Part shown: positions 6,898 through 15,054 of the stretch, in pieces
Numbering within the stretch: the first letter of the stretch is position 1
Layout of the letters: each line of letters starts with the position of its first letter
Source: GWF2-33-9 sp964405755
GTDB lineage: Bacteria > Bacteroidota > Ignavibacteria > Kapaibacteriales > UBA2268
Reading direction: 5' to 3'
Assembly: GCA_964405755.1 (NCBI GenBank)
Contig: CAYOPF010000069.1
Location: 1-15,457 of the forward strand
DNA length: 15,457 bases
The notes under the pieces: generated by a model
What the model was told of the DNA's origin: nothing
Databases searched by the model: none
The model's input: only the letters and a program-made list of their open reading frames with translations
Made by a program: the position numbers and the translations under genes

Positions 6898-6921
6898 AAA
6901 CTATTACAATTATCAATATTA

Positions 6922-6929
6922 CAAATTTA
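6922..6929 (-). promoter_or_regulatory. Candidate -7 element (TAAATTTG) for mrr
   Basis: An exact TAnnTTTG on the minus strand ends 24 nt before the mrr ATG, within the 58-nt gap after the coiled-coil gene. No matching -33 TTG is seen. It would let mrr be expressed independently of the genes upstream. Confidence 0.4.
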
Positions 6930-6955
6930 AAAAAAAATGTTAGATTATTTTATGA

Positions 6956-7960
6956 TTAATTTAACAGGCTTACCGAAACTGCTATTACAACGGCAGACGC
7001 GGATATGACTATTGCGATAATCGTTTGTGTGCGGCTTTTAGCTAAATCTCTATCTAATTTCTCTATTTCAAAATATAGGTCGTGTACCTTGCTGCTCACT
7101 TTCTTGTAATCATCTTTGTTGAATTCGAGCAAGCTATCGTAAATCTTGTTGATTTCCTTTTTATCTTTATTCAGGCGTGTTTCGAAGTCTTTGAAAGCTT
7201 CGGTGATTTGTTCCAATCTTAGTTCGATTTCCGAAGTTAAATTTTGTTGCTTCTGGCCAAGCTTATCCAATTTTTTTGCTTCTTGCCATGGTGCTAAATC
7301 GACAGTTTCTTCTGGCGTTGAATCGTTAGAAGCTCTATCATTAAAAAGTGCTTGAAATTCTGGTAACTGAAATATTGAATACAAAGTATTTACAGAATTA
7401 TTCAAGTCGGAGACTTTGCCTTCCAGGAGTTTATTTTTGAGCAGAATGTTTATTTCTATGTTTTTTAGGTCGCGGTCCACCTTCTTTTGAATTTCCGAAT
7501 CAATTTTGTCCTTCAATTCTTGAGATGTTTTTTCGATGTGTCTGTTTGCTTTTTCGGTAAGATTTTCCAACAAAGTCTGGAACTTCTGGTAAGCTTCGGC
7601 AAACTGGGAGGTTAAACTTTCGTAACTTAATTTAAAATTAACCAATTCATGATGCAATTTTTGAGCTTCGTGATATAGTTCCTTAGTTTTTTCATTCTCG
7701 TTAAAAAAGTTTACTACTCTTTCGTGCTCCATTTTGTAAAGATTGAGCGACTTTTCGATTTGAAAGTGAGAATTTTCTACATAAGATGACAATTGATTTT
7801 TTAGGTTCGAAGAGAATGTTTCGAACTGGAAAACCACTTCTTCGTGTCTTCTGTTTTTATCTTCTAGCGAGCGTAAAACTCTGTCGATACGATTGGATTG
7901 ATCGATAATGCGATTGAATAATTCAAACACCTCGTAACTTATCGACTTTGGTGGTTCCAT
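6956..7960 (-). CDS. Coiled-coil protein with C-terminal membrane anchor, unknown function
   Basis: I do not recognise this 334-residue protein. Almost all of residues 10-310 are charged heptad-like helix: a first long coiled coil runs at about 10-195. A break follows at 196-228 with Pro, Asn and Asp (QLPEFQ, NDSTPEETVD), and then a second coiled coil at 229-310. Residues 312-333 are a single hydrophobic helix ending only one residue before the stop, and there is no signal peptide. This predicts a tail-anchored protein with the bulk in the cytoplasm. The ATG at 7960 lies inside the upstream small gene, overlapping it by 22 nt in another frame, so the two are likely co-translated. No catalytic motif is visible. 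A scaffold, membrane tether or sensor stalk would fit, but nothing in the sequence decides this. Similarity to chemotaxis or SMC-like helices would be compositional only. Confidence 0.85.
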   Translation of the reverse strand: MEPPKSISYEVFELFNRIIDQSNRIDRVLRSLEDKNRRHEEVVFQFETFSSNLKNQLSSYVENSHFQIEKSLNLYKMEHERVVNFFNENEKTKELYHEAQKLHHELVNFKLSYESLTSQFAEAYQKFQTLLENLTEKANRHIEKTSQELKDKIDSEIQKKVDRDLKNIEINILLKNKLLEGKVSDLNNSVNTLYSIFQLPEFQALFNDRASNDSTPEETVDLAPWQEAKKLDKLGQKQQNLTSEIELRLEQITEAFKDFETRLNKDKKEINKIYDSLLEFNKDDYKKVSSKVHDLYFEIEKLDRDLAKSRTQTIIAIVISASAVVIAVSVSLLN

Positions 7961-8235
7961 TCGGCAAGCATTTCGTTGAAGTAACTTAAACTATGTATTA
8001 ATTTTTCGAGTAAGAATACTTCTAATTCTGGGGATATTTTGGTAGCGTTGTCGTACATAATCTGGAATATTTCCTTACGGAACTGGTCATCGGTCGAAAA
8101 TTTCTCTGGCAAATAAGTTTTCACATAATCCCAAAGCAAATCCATCTCGGCTAATTCCTTATAATAGGAATCCACATTTACCTTGCTTTTTAAACTAATA
8201 CTGTTTGTTACGATATTTTTTTTGTTCTTTGCCAT
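7939..8235 (-). CDS. Small helical protein of unknown function, paired with the coiled-coil gene
   Basis: This 98-residue soluble protein has no family I recognise. The first 18 residues are basic and polar (MAKNKKNIVTN). Residues 22-95 look like several amphipathic helices rich in Leu, Phe, Tyr and Trp (LLWDYVKTYL, QFRKEIFQIMYD, LEVFLLEKLIHSL). There is no membrane segment, Cys pair or known binding motif. Its last 22 nt overlap the start of the tail-anchored coiled-coil gene, which argues that it is real and works with that protein, perhaps as a soluble partner. It begins 44 nt after the tamB stop on the same strand, without a clear Shine-Dalgarno or an exact -7 element between, so read-through from glyA-tamB is possible. 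Confidence 0.75.
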   Translation of the reverse strand: MAKNKKNIVTNSISLKSKVNVDSYYKELAEMDLLWDYVKTYLPEKFSTDDQFRKEIFQIMYDNATKISPELEVFLLEKLIHSLSYFNEMLAEWNHQSR

Positions 8236-8279
8236 ATTTATAATCTAATTATCGGAAATTAAGAAATTTTCTTTAGATA

Positions 8280-11200
8280 TTACCAACTTCCACCAAATTT
8301 TAATTTCATTTCCCAGTTTTTCTCGTCGGGATCGAATACAGTAGAATTCAAATTTGTGGAATAAGATAGCATCCAAATTATCTGATTAAACAGTTTGCTA
8401 TCGGTAGATATAGGCATTTCGATTGTAATTTGATTATTCTTTGTCAGGTCGGCAATACTTCCTCCCAAGGACCAATTTAGCGAACCATATAACTTACCTT
8501 TGAAATTAATTTTAGTTTTTTCGAAATCCTGACTATCAATCTGGAAGTCTGCACTTTCGATTACCCCTGTCCGCAACAATAAATCCGATATAGATCGCGA
8601 CGCAACCGATGATATGCCAGCACTACTCAATTTATTGACAACATTTGGATCCAGCATTGCATCGCCCGAACCTGGCAATTGTCCAAAAAGCAGAAGATAA
8701 AGAGCATTTTCTTCGATTTTCTTTTGTTCTGCTTGCGGCGATACTCCATTAATTGTGTAATCGAATCTCACTTTCGGTTGCTGGGCAGTTCCAGTTATAT
8801 AAATTAAAATCGAATAGCGGATAGGATTGCTCTGATCATCGATTTTGCCGTTATATTCTCCTGTAATGTCGATAAATGGGTTGGTAATATCACGCGATTG
8901 AAACGAAATTGTACCCCTTGCTTTCATTCGTTTGTAGGAGTTCAAAGTAGAGCCGTCCTTGATAACCAATTCGCCATACAATTGTCCCATTGGATTGTCC
9001 TTGTCCATTACATAAACCAATGGCACGGTTGGGTCGGAGCTACCCAAAACGGCAACGACCTCGCCAATTGGTCCTAAATCGATAGTTAAATCGACGGTTT
9101 TTGGTATATATACATTCATTTCCACATTGGGTATCTGAGCTGGACTTGACGGTTTCGATTCTTTTTGCTTTTTGGTAGTATCCGACGCAGTATTGATAGT
9201 TACAACTGTTTTATCTCCAATTGTTTTATACTCAAAATTGGTTTTTGTAGTTTGCTGAATTTGGTCCAGGTTTGCAATCACTAAATTGGATGGATTGATT
9301 TGAGCATCACCAGAAATACTCAAATTATTAGGATTTCCCTTAATCAAAAGTCCTTCGTTTTTGGTATTTACAGATAGTTTTCCATAAAACTGAGGTATCT
9401 TTTTCTTGGAAACATCATCGAGAATTAAAAAATTTGATGCAGTTGCTTTCAAATCCATATATGCCAATTGATTGCCTTCAATTTTCATCCATCCAGTCAT
9501 TTCGGCTAACGAAGGCAGTCCGTAATTTTTTAGTTTTAATGTGTCGAAACGGATAATATTATCTTTCAAACTTATATTTGTGGATAAAGTATAGGGTAAG
9601 TTATTCATTTCAAAAACAAAGCTTGTATTATTGGTTTGCAATTTACCATTTAAATTATAATTTTCGAAATCGGTGCCGACTATATCCACATGACCAATAG
9701 CTGTGCCTTGCAAATTACGGACAATTGGCAAAAATGAGTCGATAACACCAAGACGGAATGTATCGAGTTCAAGTCTGGCCAAGTAGCTTCCCGAAAAAGT
9801 ACCGAACCTATCTGTTAAAGATAAATTGTATGGAAAAGATATTATTTTAAACACAAGTGGGGAAATTAATTTCGTTGCTTTCTCCTTCAATTCCACTCGT
9901 CCGGTTATATTGGAATCAAGGTATGAGATATTGGACATAATTCTTCCAAAATCAGTGCCCATTACCCTAGCAGTATCTATCAGTAAATCTATGTTATATG
10001 TTGGATTTTCTATGCTTCCGTTTGCATTGAATTCCAGATAACTAAGGTTGAATTGAGATTTTTGCAATTCTTCGATTTGAAATTGTTTGAACAGTTGAGT
10101 GTAATTTGAAAATTTAAAATTCTCGAATCTGATTTTTGTATTCGAAAATATGTTTTTATCCAAATTCGCATCAATGAATATTAATTCTTTATTTTTACCA
10201 ACTAAGTCCAGATTATCTATACTAATTCCATCAGTATCCAATCCAATTTGTGGTACGTTATTATTCCTAAAAGATACAATGTTATCGAATAATCTTAGCT
10301 CGAGTTTAGGTAACGTGAAAATTATTGATTCAGTAAGTATCTCTCCATCAATTTTGATAAAAGTTGTAAGCAAAGTATCGTACTTCAAACCAAATTCGGC
10401 AGTAAATTTATTATCCAATGCAAGAAAATTGAATTTAGGTTGAGTAATTGCAATTTTATTAAAAGCTATTTTCTCCAGATCCTCGATATTTAAATTCCCA
10501 AAAGACAAACTTAATGTTGTATCGCTTTTGGTGATATTTAACGAAAAGTTAGCAAAAAATTCGTCGAGTTCCAAGTCAAGTCCAGTTTTTGAAATCTTAG
10601 TTTTTCCAATTCTGCTGTGCGAAAAATCAATAAAAGTATTATCGGACGAGCTTCGGATATTTCCGTTCCAATCCATTGACGAAGTAAAATTAATGTCCTT
10701 TAAAAAACTATTTAGAAAGAAAAAGTTGTTGAATTTAAACTGTAATGTTACATCTACTTCAGGCAAATTTACTGTTTTAGACATTTTTTGTAATTCATTG
10801 GATACCAATGAATCTGCTTTTTTTAGAAAAAATTCATCATAACGGCTTTGGAAATATAATGTAGAATAATCAATTAATTTGGGCAATTTACTGCTAAGTT
10901 CATTAATGCTGAACTTGCCACTTATTGTGATTGTATCTTGCATAAAATAAAGAGATATGCTCTTATTTTCGTTCTCTAGCTCTTTTATTGAAAATTGTAA
11001 ATCGAATGGCAAGAAAGTAATATCCGAAAAAGTGATCTCTTCCAGATTAAACATAGTGGCTAATTGCATCTTTTCGATATCGAATGATTGACCGGTAATG
11101 TTTGAATTGAAAGTAATATTGGTGGGTAATACCTTATTCGATGCAATATTCGAAATATTTACATTTTGCAAAGAGAAATCAATGTCGTAATTTGGATTGT

Positions 11201-12788
11201 TGAAGTCGTGAAAATCAATTTTTCCTTCCAAATTCATTGAGCTGGGATAAACAAAACCAATCACTGTATCCACTATGCTCGGGAACCTGATGTTGATTTT
11301 CTCGAAGTTTATCAAGCCTCTATCCAGAGTTATATTGATTTCTGATTCGTTGATAGCAATATTTCTGAAAGTACTATTAGTAATGTTTGCAAAGGAATTG
11401 ACCAATAAATTATTATTAAAATCTTCCCCACTTCCCGATATTTCTACAAATCCATTTAAATTGGATTGTAATTCTTTGTTATCGAACAACTTACCTAAAT
11501 CTACGTTGTTAAGTTTTGATGTCAAGGAGTACTCAATATGCGGGAAAAAAGTTACTTTGGATTGCATCTCTAAACTACCGGCATTAGAGGTCAATTTTCC
11601 AGATGCTTCCACATATTTATCGGTGCCTGTTGCTTCTATTTTATCAATTTTTGCAACTTCATATTTTGGAACTGCCGATAAATCAATGTTTAAAAATTCG
11701 CTAACATCTTGCTGATAAACAATAGAATTATAGATATTAGCTGAATAATTGACGTTATAATCATTGTCGAACCAAACGCTTGCTTTTCCCATTATTTCAG
11801 TATTTCGGTATTGAACATAATGCAAATCTGCATCAATTTTGTTAATTCTTCCATTTAGCGATATTTGAGCATCCACGAATTGATTTTTCTTAAATGGCAA
11901 ATAGAGGAATTTAAGAGGCAATTCGGTGCTTACTTCTTTTAATTGTATTCTCGAGGATATTTTTGCTTGTTCAATATCATTATATTTTTGATTGTTCAGT
12001 GGATTGAAATTTATTAATTCTGCAAATATTTTAATTTGAGAATTATTAGAATTTAGTTCCATGTAATCAATTTTAGTAAAGTTCTTGGAAATATTTGCTG
12101 CTAATTTCAGAGAATCAATTTTTGACTGAGTGTTTTCTTCGAAAAATGATAGTTTGTGCAATCGTGCATAAATGTTACTGTTATCGAAATCTAAATCTGT
12201 TTTGAGATGAAGATTTAAGTTCTGCAATACAATATTCATTGGGTTAAAAGCCAAACTTGAATCTTTGTAGAATGGATCGTTGAAAACGAATTTACCATTT
12301 GCCAAGAAAAGGTTGCGAATGTTAATAATAGGGGATTTGCCCGGTTCGGATTCTTCGGATGAGGGTTCTGCGATGCGTTCGTAATTCCAAACAGAATCTT
12401 TTGGGTTTCTCAATAACTTTATAATTGGACTTTTGATTGATATATTACGGATTACTATTTTATTGTCCAATAATTCAGATAGCTTGATTTTTAGGTCTAA
12501 CTCTGTAAACTGAGCAAGGGTATCGCCATCAGTAATTAACCGGAATTTACGTATAATTATTGAATTAAAACTTTTAAATTTCAAGTCCTCAATCTTAATT
12601 TTAGCTATCAGCGAATTATTAACTATTGGTAATAATGCTTGTATAATGTTTTTCCGTAAAAATGGAGTGTTGTTAATAACAAATAAAGAAAAAACGATAA
12701 AGATTATAAATAAGAAAAGTCCAAGAATCGACCATCGAACGATGGATAGAAACTTGGACCCCCTCTTTTTCTTTTCTTTATTGTTCAA
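8280..12788 (-). CDS. tamB: TamB-like translocation and assembly module protein (DUF490)
   Basis: This 1502-residue protein starts with a basic stretch (KEKKKRGSK) and one membrane helix at about 17-38 (ILGLFLFIIFIVFSLFVI). A very long repetitive beta-rich region follows, with alternating hydrophobic residues and many Asn, Ser and Asp. This fits an AsmA/TamB-type periplasmic groove. The last ~300 residues match the conserved TamB C-terminal domain: VDLTIDLGPIGEV, then YGELVIKDGS, NPFIDITGEYNG and YLLLFGQLP, ending LKFGGSW. TamB proteins span from inner to outer membrane and are linked to outer-membrane protein assembly or phospholipid transfer. The start is TTG at 12788. A stop lies four codons upstream in frame and no other early start keeps the membrane helix. 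It follows glyA by 16 nt. No TamA/BamA-type barrel gene is adjacent, and length exceeds the ~1260 residues of E. coli TamB. Confidence 0.88.
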   Translation of the reverse strand: MNNKEKKKRGSKFLSIVRWSILGLFLFIIFIVFSLFVINNTPFLRKNIIQALLPIVNNSLIAKIKIEDLKFKSFNSIIIRKFRLITDGDTLAQFTELDLKIKLSELLDNKIVIRNISIKSPIIKLLRNPKDSVWNYERIAEPSSEESEPGKSPIINIRNLFLANGKFVFNDPFYKDSSLAFNPMNIVLQNLNLHLKTDLDFDNSNIYARLHKLSFFEENTQSKIDSLKLAANISKNFTKIDYMELNSNNSQIKIFAELINFNPLNNQKYNDIEQAKISSRIQLKEVSTELPLKFLYLPFKKNQFVDAQISLNGRINKIDADLHYVQYRNTEIMGKASVWFDNDYNVNYSANIYNSIVYQQDVSEFLNIDLSAVPKYEVAKIDKIEATGTDKYVEASGKLTSNAGSLEMQSKVTFFPHIEYSLTSKLNNVDLGKLFDNKELQSNLNGFVEISGSGEDFNNNLLVNSFANITNSTFRNIAINESEINITLDRGLINFEKINIRFPSIVDTVIGFVYPSSMNLEGKIDFHDFNNPNYDIDFSLQNVNISNIASNKVLPTNITFNSNITGQSFDIEKMQLATMFNLEEITFSDITFLPFDLQFSIKELENENKSISLYFMQDTITISGKFSINELSSKLPKLIDYSTLYFQSRYDEFFLKKADSLVSNELQKMSKTVNLPEVDVTLQFKFNNFFFLNSFLKDINFTSSMDWNGNIRSSSDNTFIDFSHSRIGKTKISKTGLDLELDEFFANFSLNITKSDTTLSLSFGNLNIEDLEKIAFNKIAITQPKFNFLALDNKFTAEFGLKYDTLLTTFIKIDGEILTESIIFTLPKLELRLFDNIVSFRNNNVPQIGLDTDGISIDNLDLVGKNKELIFIDANLDKNIFSNTKIRFENFKFSNYTQLFKQFQIEELQKSQFNLSYLEFNANGSIENPTYNIDLLIDTARVMGTDFGRIMSNISYLDSNITGRVELKEKATKLISPLVFKIISFPYNLSLTDRFGTFSGSYLARLELDTFRLGVIDSFLPIVRNLQGTAIGHVDIVGTDFENYNLNGKLQTNNTSFVFEMNNLPYTLSTNISLKDNIIRFDTLKLKNYGLPSLAEMTGWMKIEGNQLAYMDLKATASNFLILDDVSKKKIPQFYGKLSVNTKNEGLLIKGNPNNLSISGDAQINPSNLVIANLDQIQQTTKTNFEYKTIGDKTVVTINTASDTTKKQKESKPSSPAQIPNVEMNVYIPKTVDLTIDLGPIGEVVAVLGSSDPTVPLVYVMDKDNPMGQLYGELVIKDGSTLNSYKRMKARGTISFQSRDITNPFIDITGEYNGKIDDQSNPIRYSILIYITGTAQQPKVRFDYTINGVSPQAEQKKIEENALYLLLFGQLPGSGDAMLDPNVVNKLSSAGISSVASRSISDLLLRTGVIESADFQIDSQDFEKTKINFKGKLYGSLNWSLGGSIADLTKNNQITIEMPISTDSKLFNQIIWMLSYSTNLNSTVFDPDEKNWEMKLKFGGSW

Positions 12789-12804
12789 GTTTAATTCAAT
12801 TTAA

Positions 12805-14097
12805 TTACCATGCAAATAATGGATATTTGCTTGTAAATTCTTTTACTTCATTTTTAATTTGGTGCAATTTATCGGTGTCTTTGTAATTATTGATTACTTT
12901 GTCGATAAATTCTGCAACAATCTTCATATCGCTTTCTTTCAGGCCTCGAGTGGTCATTGCTGGCGTACCAACTCTAATTCCAGATGTAACCAATGGTGGC
13001 TTGTCGTCGTTAGGAACAGCATTTTTATTAACTGTAATTCCAGCTTCGTCTAATGCAATTTCTGCATCCTTGCCGGTAAGGTTTTTATTTCGTAAGTCAA
13101 TTAACATCAAGTGATTATCTGTCCCACCACTTACCAAATGGTAATCTTTATCGGTTAGAGCTTGTGCCAAGGCTTTAGCATTTTTCATAACTTGCTCTAT
13201 GTATTCTTCGAATTTCTCAGTTAAAGCCTCACCGAATGCAACAGCCTTTGCTGCAATAACATGCATTAACGGACCACCTTGCACTCCAGGCATAACCATC
13301 GAATCGACAACTTCGCTCATCATTTTCACTCTTCCGCTTTTCTGCATAACCAAACCAAATGGATTTTCCTTGTCTTTACCAATCATTATGATACCACCAC
13401 GCGGTCCGCGTAATGTTTTGTGAGTTGTACTTGCAACAATATCACAATATGGCAATGGATTGGTTAATTTTCCTTTGGCTATTAATCCAGCTGGATGGGC
13501 AATATCTGCAAACAAATATGCTCCGACCTTGTCGGCAATTTCGCGGAATCGGGCAAAGTCGATGTCGCGTGGATAAGCAGATGCTCCAACTGTAATCATT
13601 TTGGGTTTGTGTTCGAGAGCTAATTTTTCTGCTAAATCGTAGTCGATATAACCTGTTTCGGGATTTAAAGTGTATGGTATAAAATTATAAATCATTCCAG
13701 AGAAATTCACTGGTGAACCATGCGTAAGGTGGCCACCGTGAGCTAAACTCAAACCCAACACAGTATCACCGGGCTTTAGGAATGTCATATATACTGCTAA
13801 ATTTGCGTTACTACCGCTGTGAGGTTGCACATTCACATATTCAGCACCAAAAAGTTGTTTCAATCGGTCGCGAGCAATATTCTCGGCAATATCCACATAC
13901 TCGCATCCACCATAGTAACGCTTTCCGGGGTACCCCTCGGCATACTTATTTGTCAGAACAGAACCTTGTGCTTCCATCACCGATTGGGAAACAAAATTTT
14001 CACTTGCAATTAATTCAATTTTTTCGTTTTGTCGGCTGTATTCAAGCATTAATGCTTCAAAAAGTTGACTATCAGTTTGTTTTACTTTTTCGTACAT
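12805..14097 (-). CDS. glyA: Serine hydroxymethyltransferase
   Basis: This 430-residue cytoplasmic PLP enzyme converts serine and tetrahydrofolate to glycine and 5,10-methylene-tetrahydrofolate, the main source of one-carbon units. Conserved blocks are ELIASENFVS (28-37), NKYAEGYPGKRYYGG (50-64), NVQPHSGSNAN (89-99), LAHGGHLTHG (118-127), GASAYPRDIDF (171-181) and ADIAHPAGLIA (197-207). The PLP-lysine motif TTHKTLRGPRGG spans 224-235, with the Schiff-base Lys at 227. Length is normal. I chose the ATG at 14097 because AGGTG precedes it by 5 nt. A TTG at 14127 is in frame but lies at or near the expected transcription start from the -7 element at 14132-14139. It is first in a minus-strand unit with tamB 16 nt downstream. 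Confidence 0.97.
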   Translation of the reverse strand: MYEKVKQTDSQLFEALMLEYSRQNEKIELIASENFVSQSVMEAQGSVLTNKYAEGYPGKRYYGGCEYVDIAENIARDRLKQLFGAEYVNVQPHSGSNANLAVYMTFLKPGDTVLGLSLAHGGHLTHGSPVNFSGMIYNFIPYTLNPETGYIDYDLAEKLALEHKPKMITVGASAYPRDIDFARFREIADKVGAYLFADIAHPAGLIAKGKLTNPLPYCDIVASTTHKTLRGPRGGIIMIGKDKENPFGLVMQKSGRVKMMSEVVDSMVMPGVQGGPLMHVIAAKAVAFGEALTEKFEEYIEQVMKNAKALAQALTDKDYHLVSGGTDNHLMLIDLRNKNLTGKDAEIALDEAGITVNKNAVPNDDKPPLVTSGIRVGTPAMTTRGLKESDMKIVAEFIDKVINNYKDTDKLHQIKNEVKEFTSKYPLFAW

Positions 14098-14102
14098 ATT
14101 TG

Positions 14103-14107
14103 CACCT
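14103..14107 (-). promoter_or_regulatory. Shine-Dalgarno deciding the glyA start
   Basis: AGGTG on the minus strand stands 5 nt before the ATG at 14097. It supports this start over the in-frame TTG at 14127, which would add ten residues that do not look like the family. Confidence 0.6.
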
Positions 14108-14131
14108 AAAAATATGGATTTATTCAACTTG

Positions 14132-14139
14132 CAAAATTA
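14132..14139 (-). promoter_or_regulatory. Candidate -7 element (TAATTTTG) for glyA-tamB
   Basis: This is the only exact TAnnTTTG on the minus strand of the divergent gap. It ends 34 nt before the glyA ATG and is identical to the octamers before the histidine kinase and mtgA. I see no good -33 TTG. Confidence 0.5.
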
Positions 14140-14226
14140 ATGAAAAATAATGACAGAACCGAATAAAGTAAGAAATTATCTTTATAATCTGGTTGTTATT
14201 CAAGTATAATTTTTTCAAGAATGTGA

Positions 14227-14261
14227 ATGATTACTATGTAACAAATAATCATCCTTTGTTA
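14227..14261. repeat. Two interlocking inverted repeats in the glyA-mtgA gap
   Basis: ATGATTA (14227-14233) pairs with TAATCAT (14246-14252), and TAACAAA (14239-14245) pairs with TTTGTTA (14255-14261). The loop of the second contains the right arm of the first, so the hairpins exclude each other. The site is near the middle of the divergent gap and could bind a regulator. Chance is plausible with arms of 7 bp in AT-rich DNA. Confidence 0.35.
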
Positions 14262-14325
14262 TTTCTTGCATTTCATACTAATATTCAAAATCTGTTAAAA
14301 TAATTATTCTAATAATTACTTTATG

Positions 14326-14333
14326 TAATTTTG
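14326..14333 (+). promoter_or_regulatory. Candidate -7 element (TAATTTTG) for mtgA-mutS
   Basis: This is the only exact TAnnTTTG on the plus strand of the gap. It ends 28 nt before the mtgA ATG at 14362. No clear -33 element is visible. Confidence 0.5.
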
Positions 14334-14361
14334 TAGTTTATCACATTATGGCAATTTTTTG

Positions 14362-15054
14362 ATGTTCAAAAAATTATTTCTAGTAATATTAAAAGTATCA
14401 TTCGCTATATTTTTATCGTCGATTTTAATCGTTGCGATTTATACGGTTATCAGTCCTCCAATCACACCTTTAATGATATTACGAACAATAGAATATGCAC
14501 TATCGGGCGACGAAATTAGATTAAAAAAGAATTGGACAAGTTACGAGGAAATTAACCGAAAAGTATTCAAAGCATTGGTTGCCGCCGAAGACGCCCGTTT
14601 TACGCAACATAAAGGTTTCGATTGGAAGGCAATCGAAGCTGCCCAACGCTATAACGAAAGAATGAAAGGAAAGAAAAAACGTGGTGCAAGCACTATTACG
14701 ATGCAAACAGCAAAAAATGTATTTTTATGGCATGGCCGAAATTATCTAAGAAAAGGATTGGAAGCTTACTTTACAGTTTTGATTGAAGCAGTTTGGGGTA
14801 AAAAAAGGATTTTGGAAATGTATGTCAATGTTATCGAATGGGGTTACGGAATTTATGGCGTGGAAGCTGCCGCAGAATATTATTTTGGGAAGTCAACAAA
14901 AGAATTAAGCACTTACGAGATTGCTTTGTTAGCCTCAGTCGTACCTAATCCTCGTCGGTGGGATGCGGGCAATCCAACTCCATACATAAGAAAACGTGCA
15001 AACTGGATAATTGGTAGAATGAATTCTGTGGCAATACCCAAGGCAGACGAATGA
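14362..15054 (+). CDS. mtgA: Monofunctional biosynthetic peptidoglycan transglycosylase
   Basis: This 230-residue membrane protein of the GT51 family polymerises lipid II into glycan strands. Residues 5-30 form one N-terminal membrane anchor. The GT51 motifs follow in order: AAEDARFTQHKGFD (74-87) with catalytic Glu76, RGASTITMQTAKN (107-119), KRILEMYVNVIEWG (148-161) holding the second conserved acidic residue, and YGVEAAAEYYFGK (165-177). There is no transpeptidase domain, so it is MtgA and not a bifunctional penicillin-binding protein. Length is normal for MtgA. An in-frame TTG directly precedes the ATG; I chose the ATG. No good Shine-Dalgarno is seen. The stop codon overlaps the mutS start by 4 nt (ATGA), so the two genes are probably one transcript. 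Confidence 0.95.
   Translation: MFKKLFLVILKVSFAIFLSSILIVAIYTVISPPITPLMILRTIEYALSGDEIRLKKNWTSYEEINRKVFKALVAAEDARFTQHKGFDWKAIEAAQRYNERMKGKKKRGASTITMQTAKNVFLWHGRNYLRKGLEAYFTVLIEAVWGKKRILEMYVNVIEWGYGIYGVEAAAEYYFGKSTKELSTYEIALLASVVPNPRRWDAGNPTPYIRKRANWIIGRMNSVAIPKADE

Noticed and set aside
11275..11715. 146-codon open frame on the plus strand, with others opposite tamB at 9826-10842
   Set aside because: All lie antisense within the continuous tamB frame. They are low-complexity reads of an AT-rich beta-strand gene with no family features.
13782..14150. 122-codon plus-strand frame opposite the glyA start
   Set aside because: It is opposite strongly conserved SHMT motifs and has no coding features of its own.
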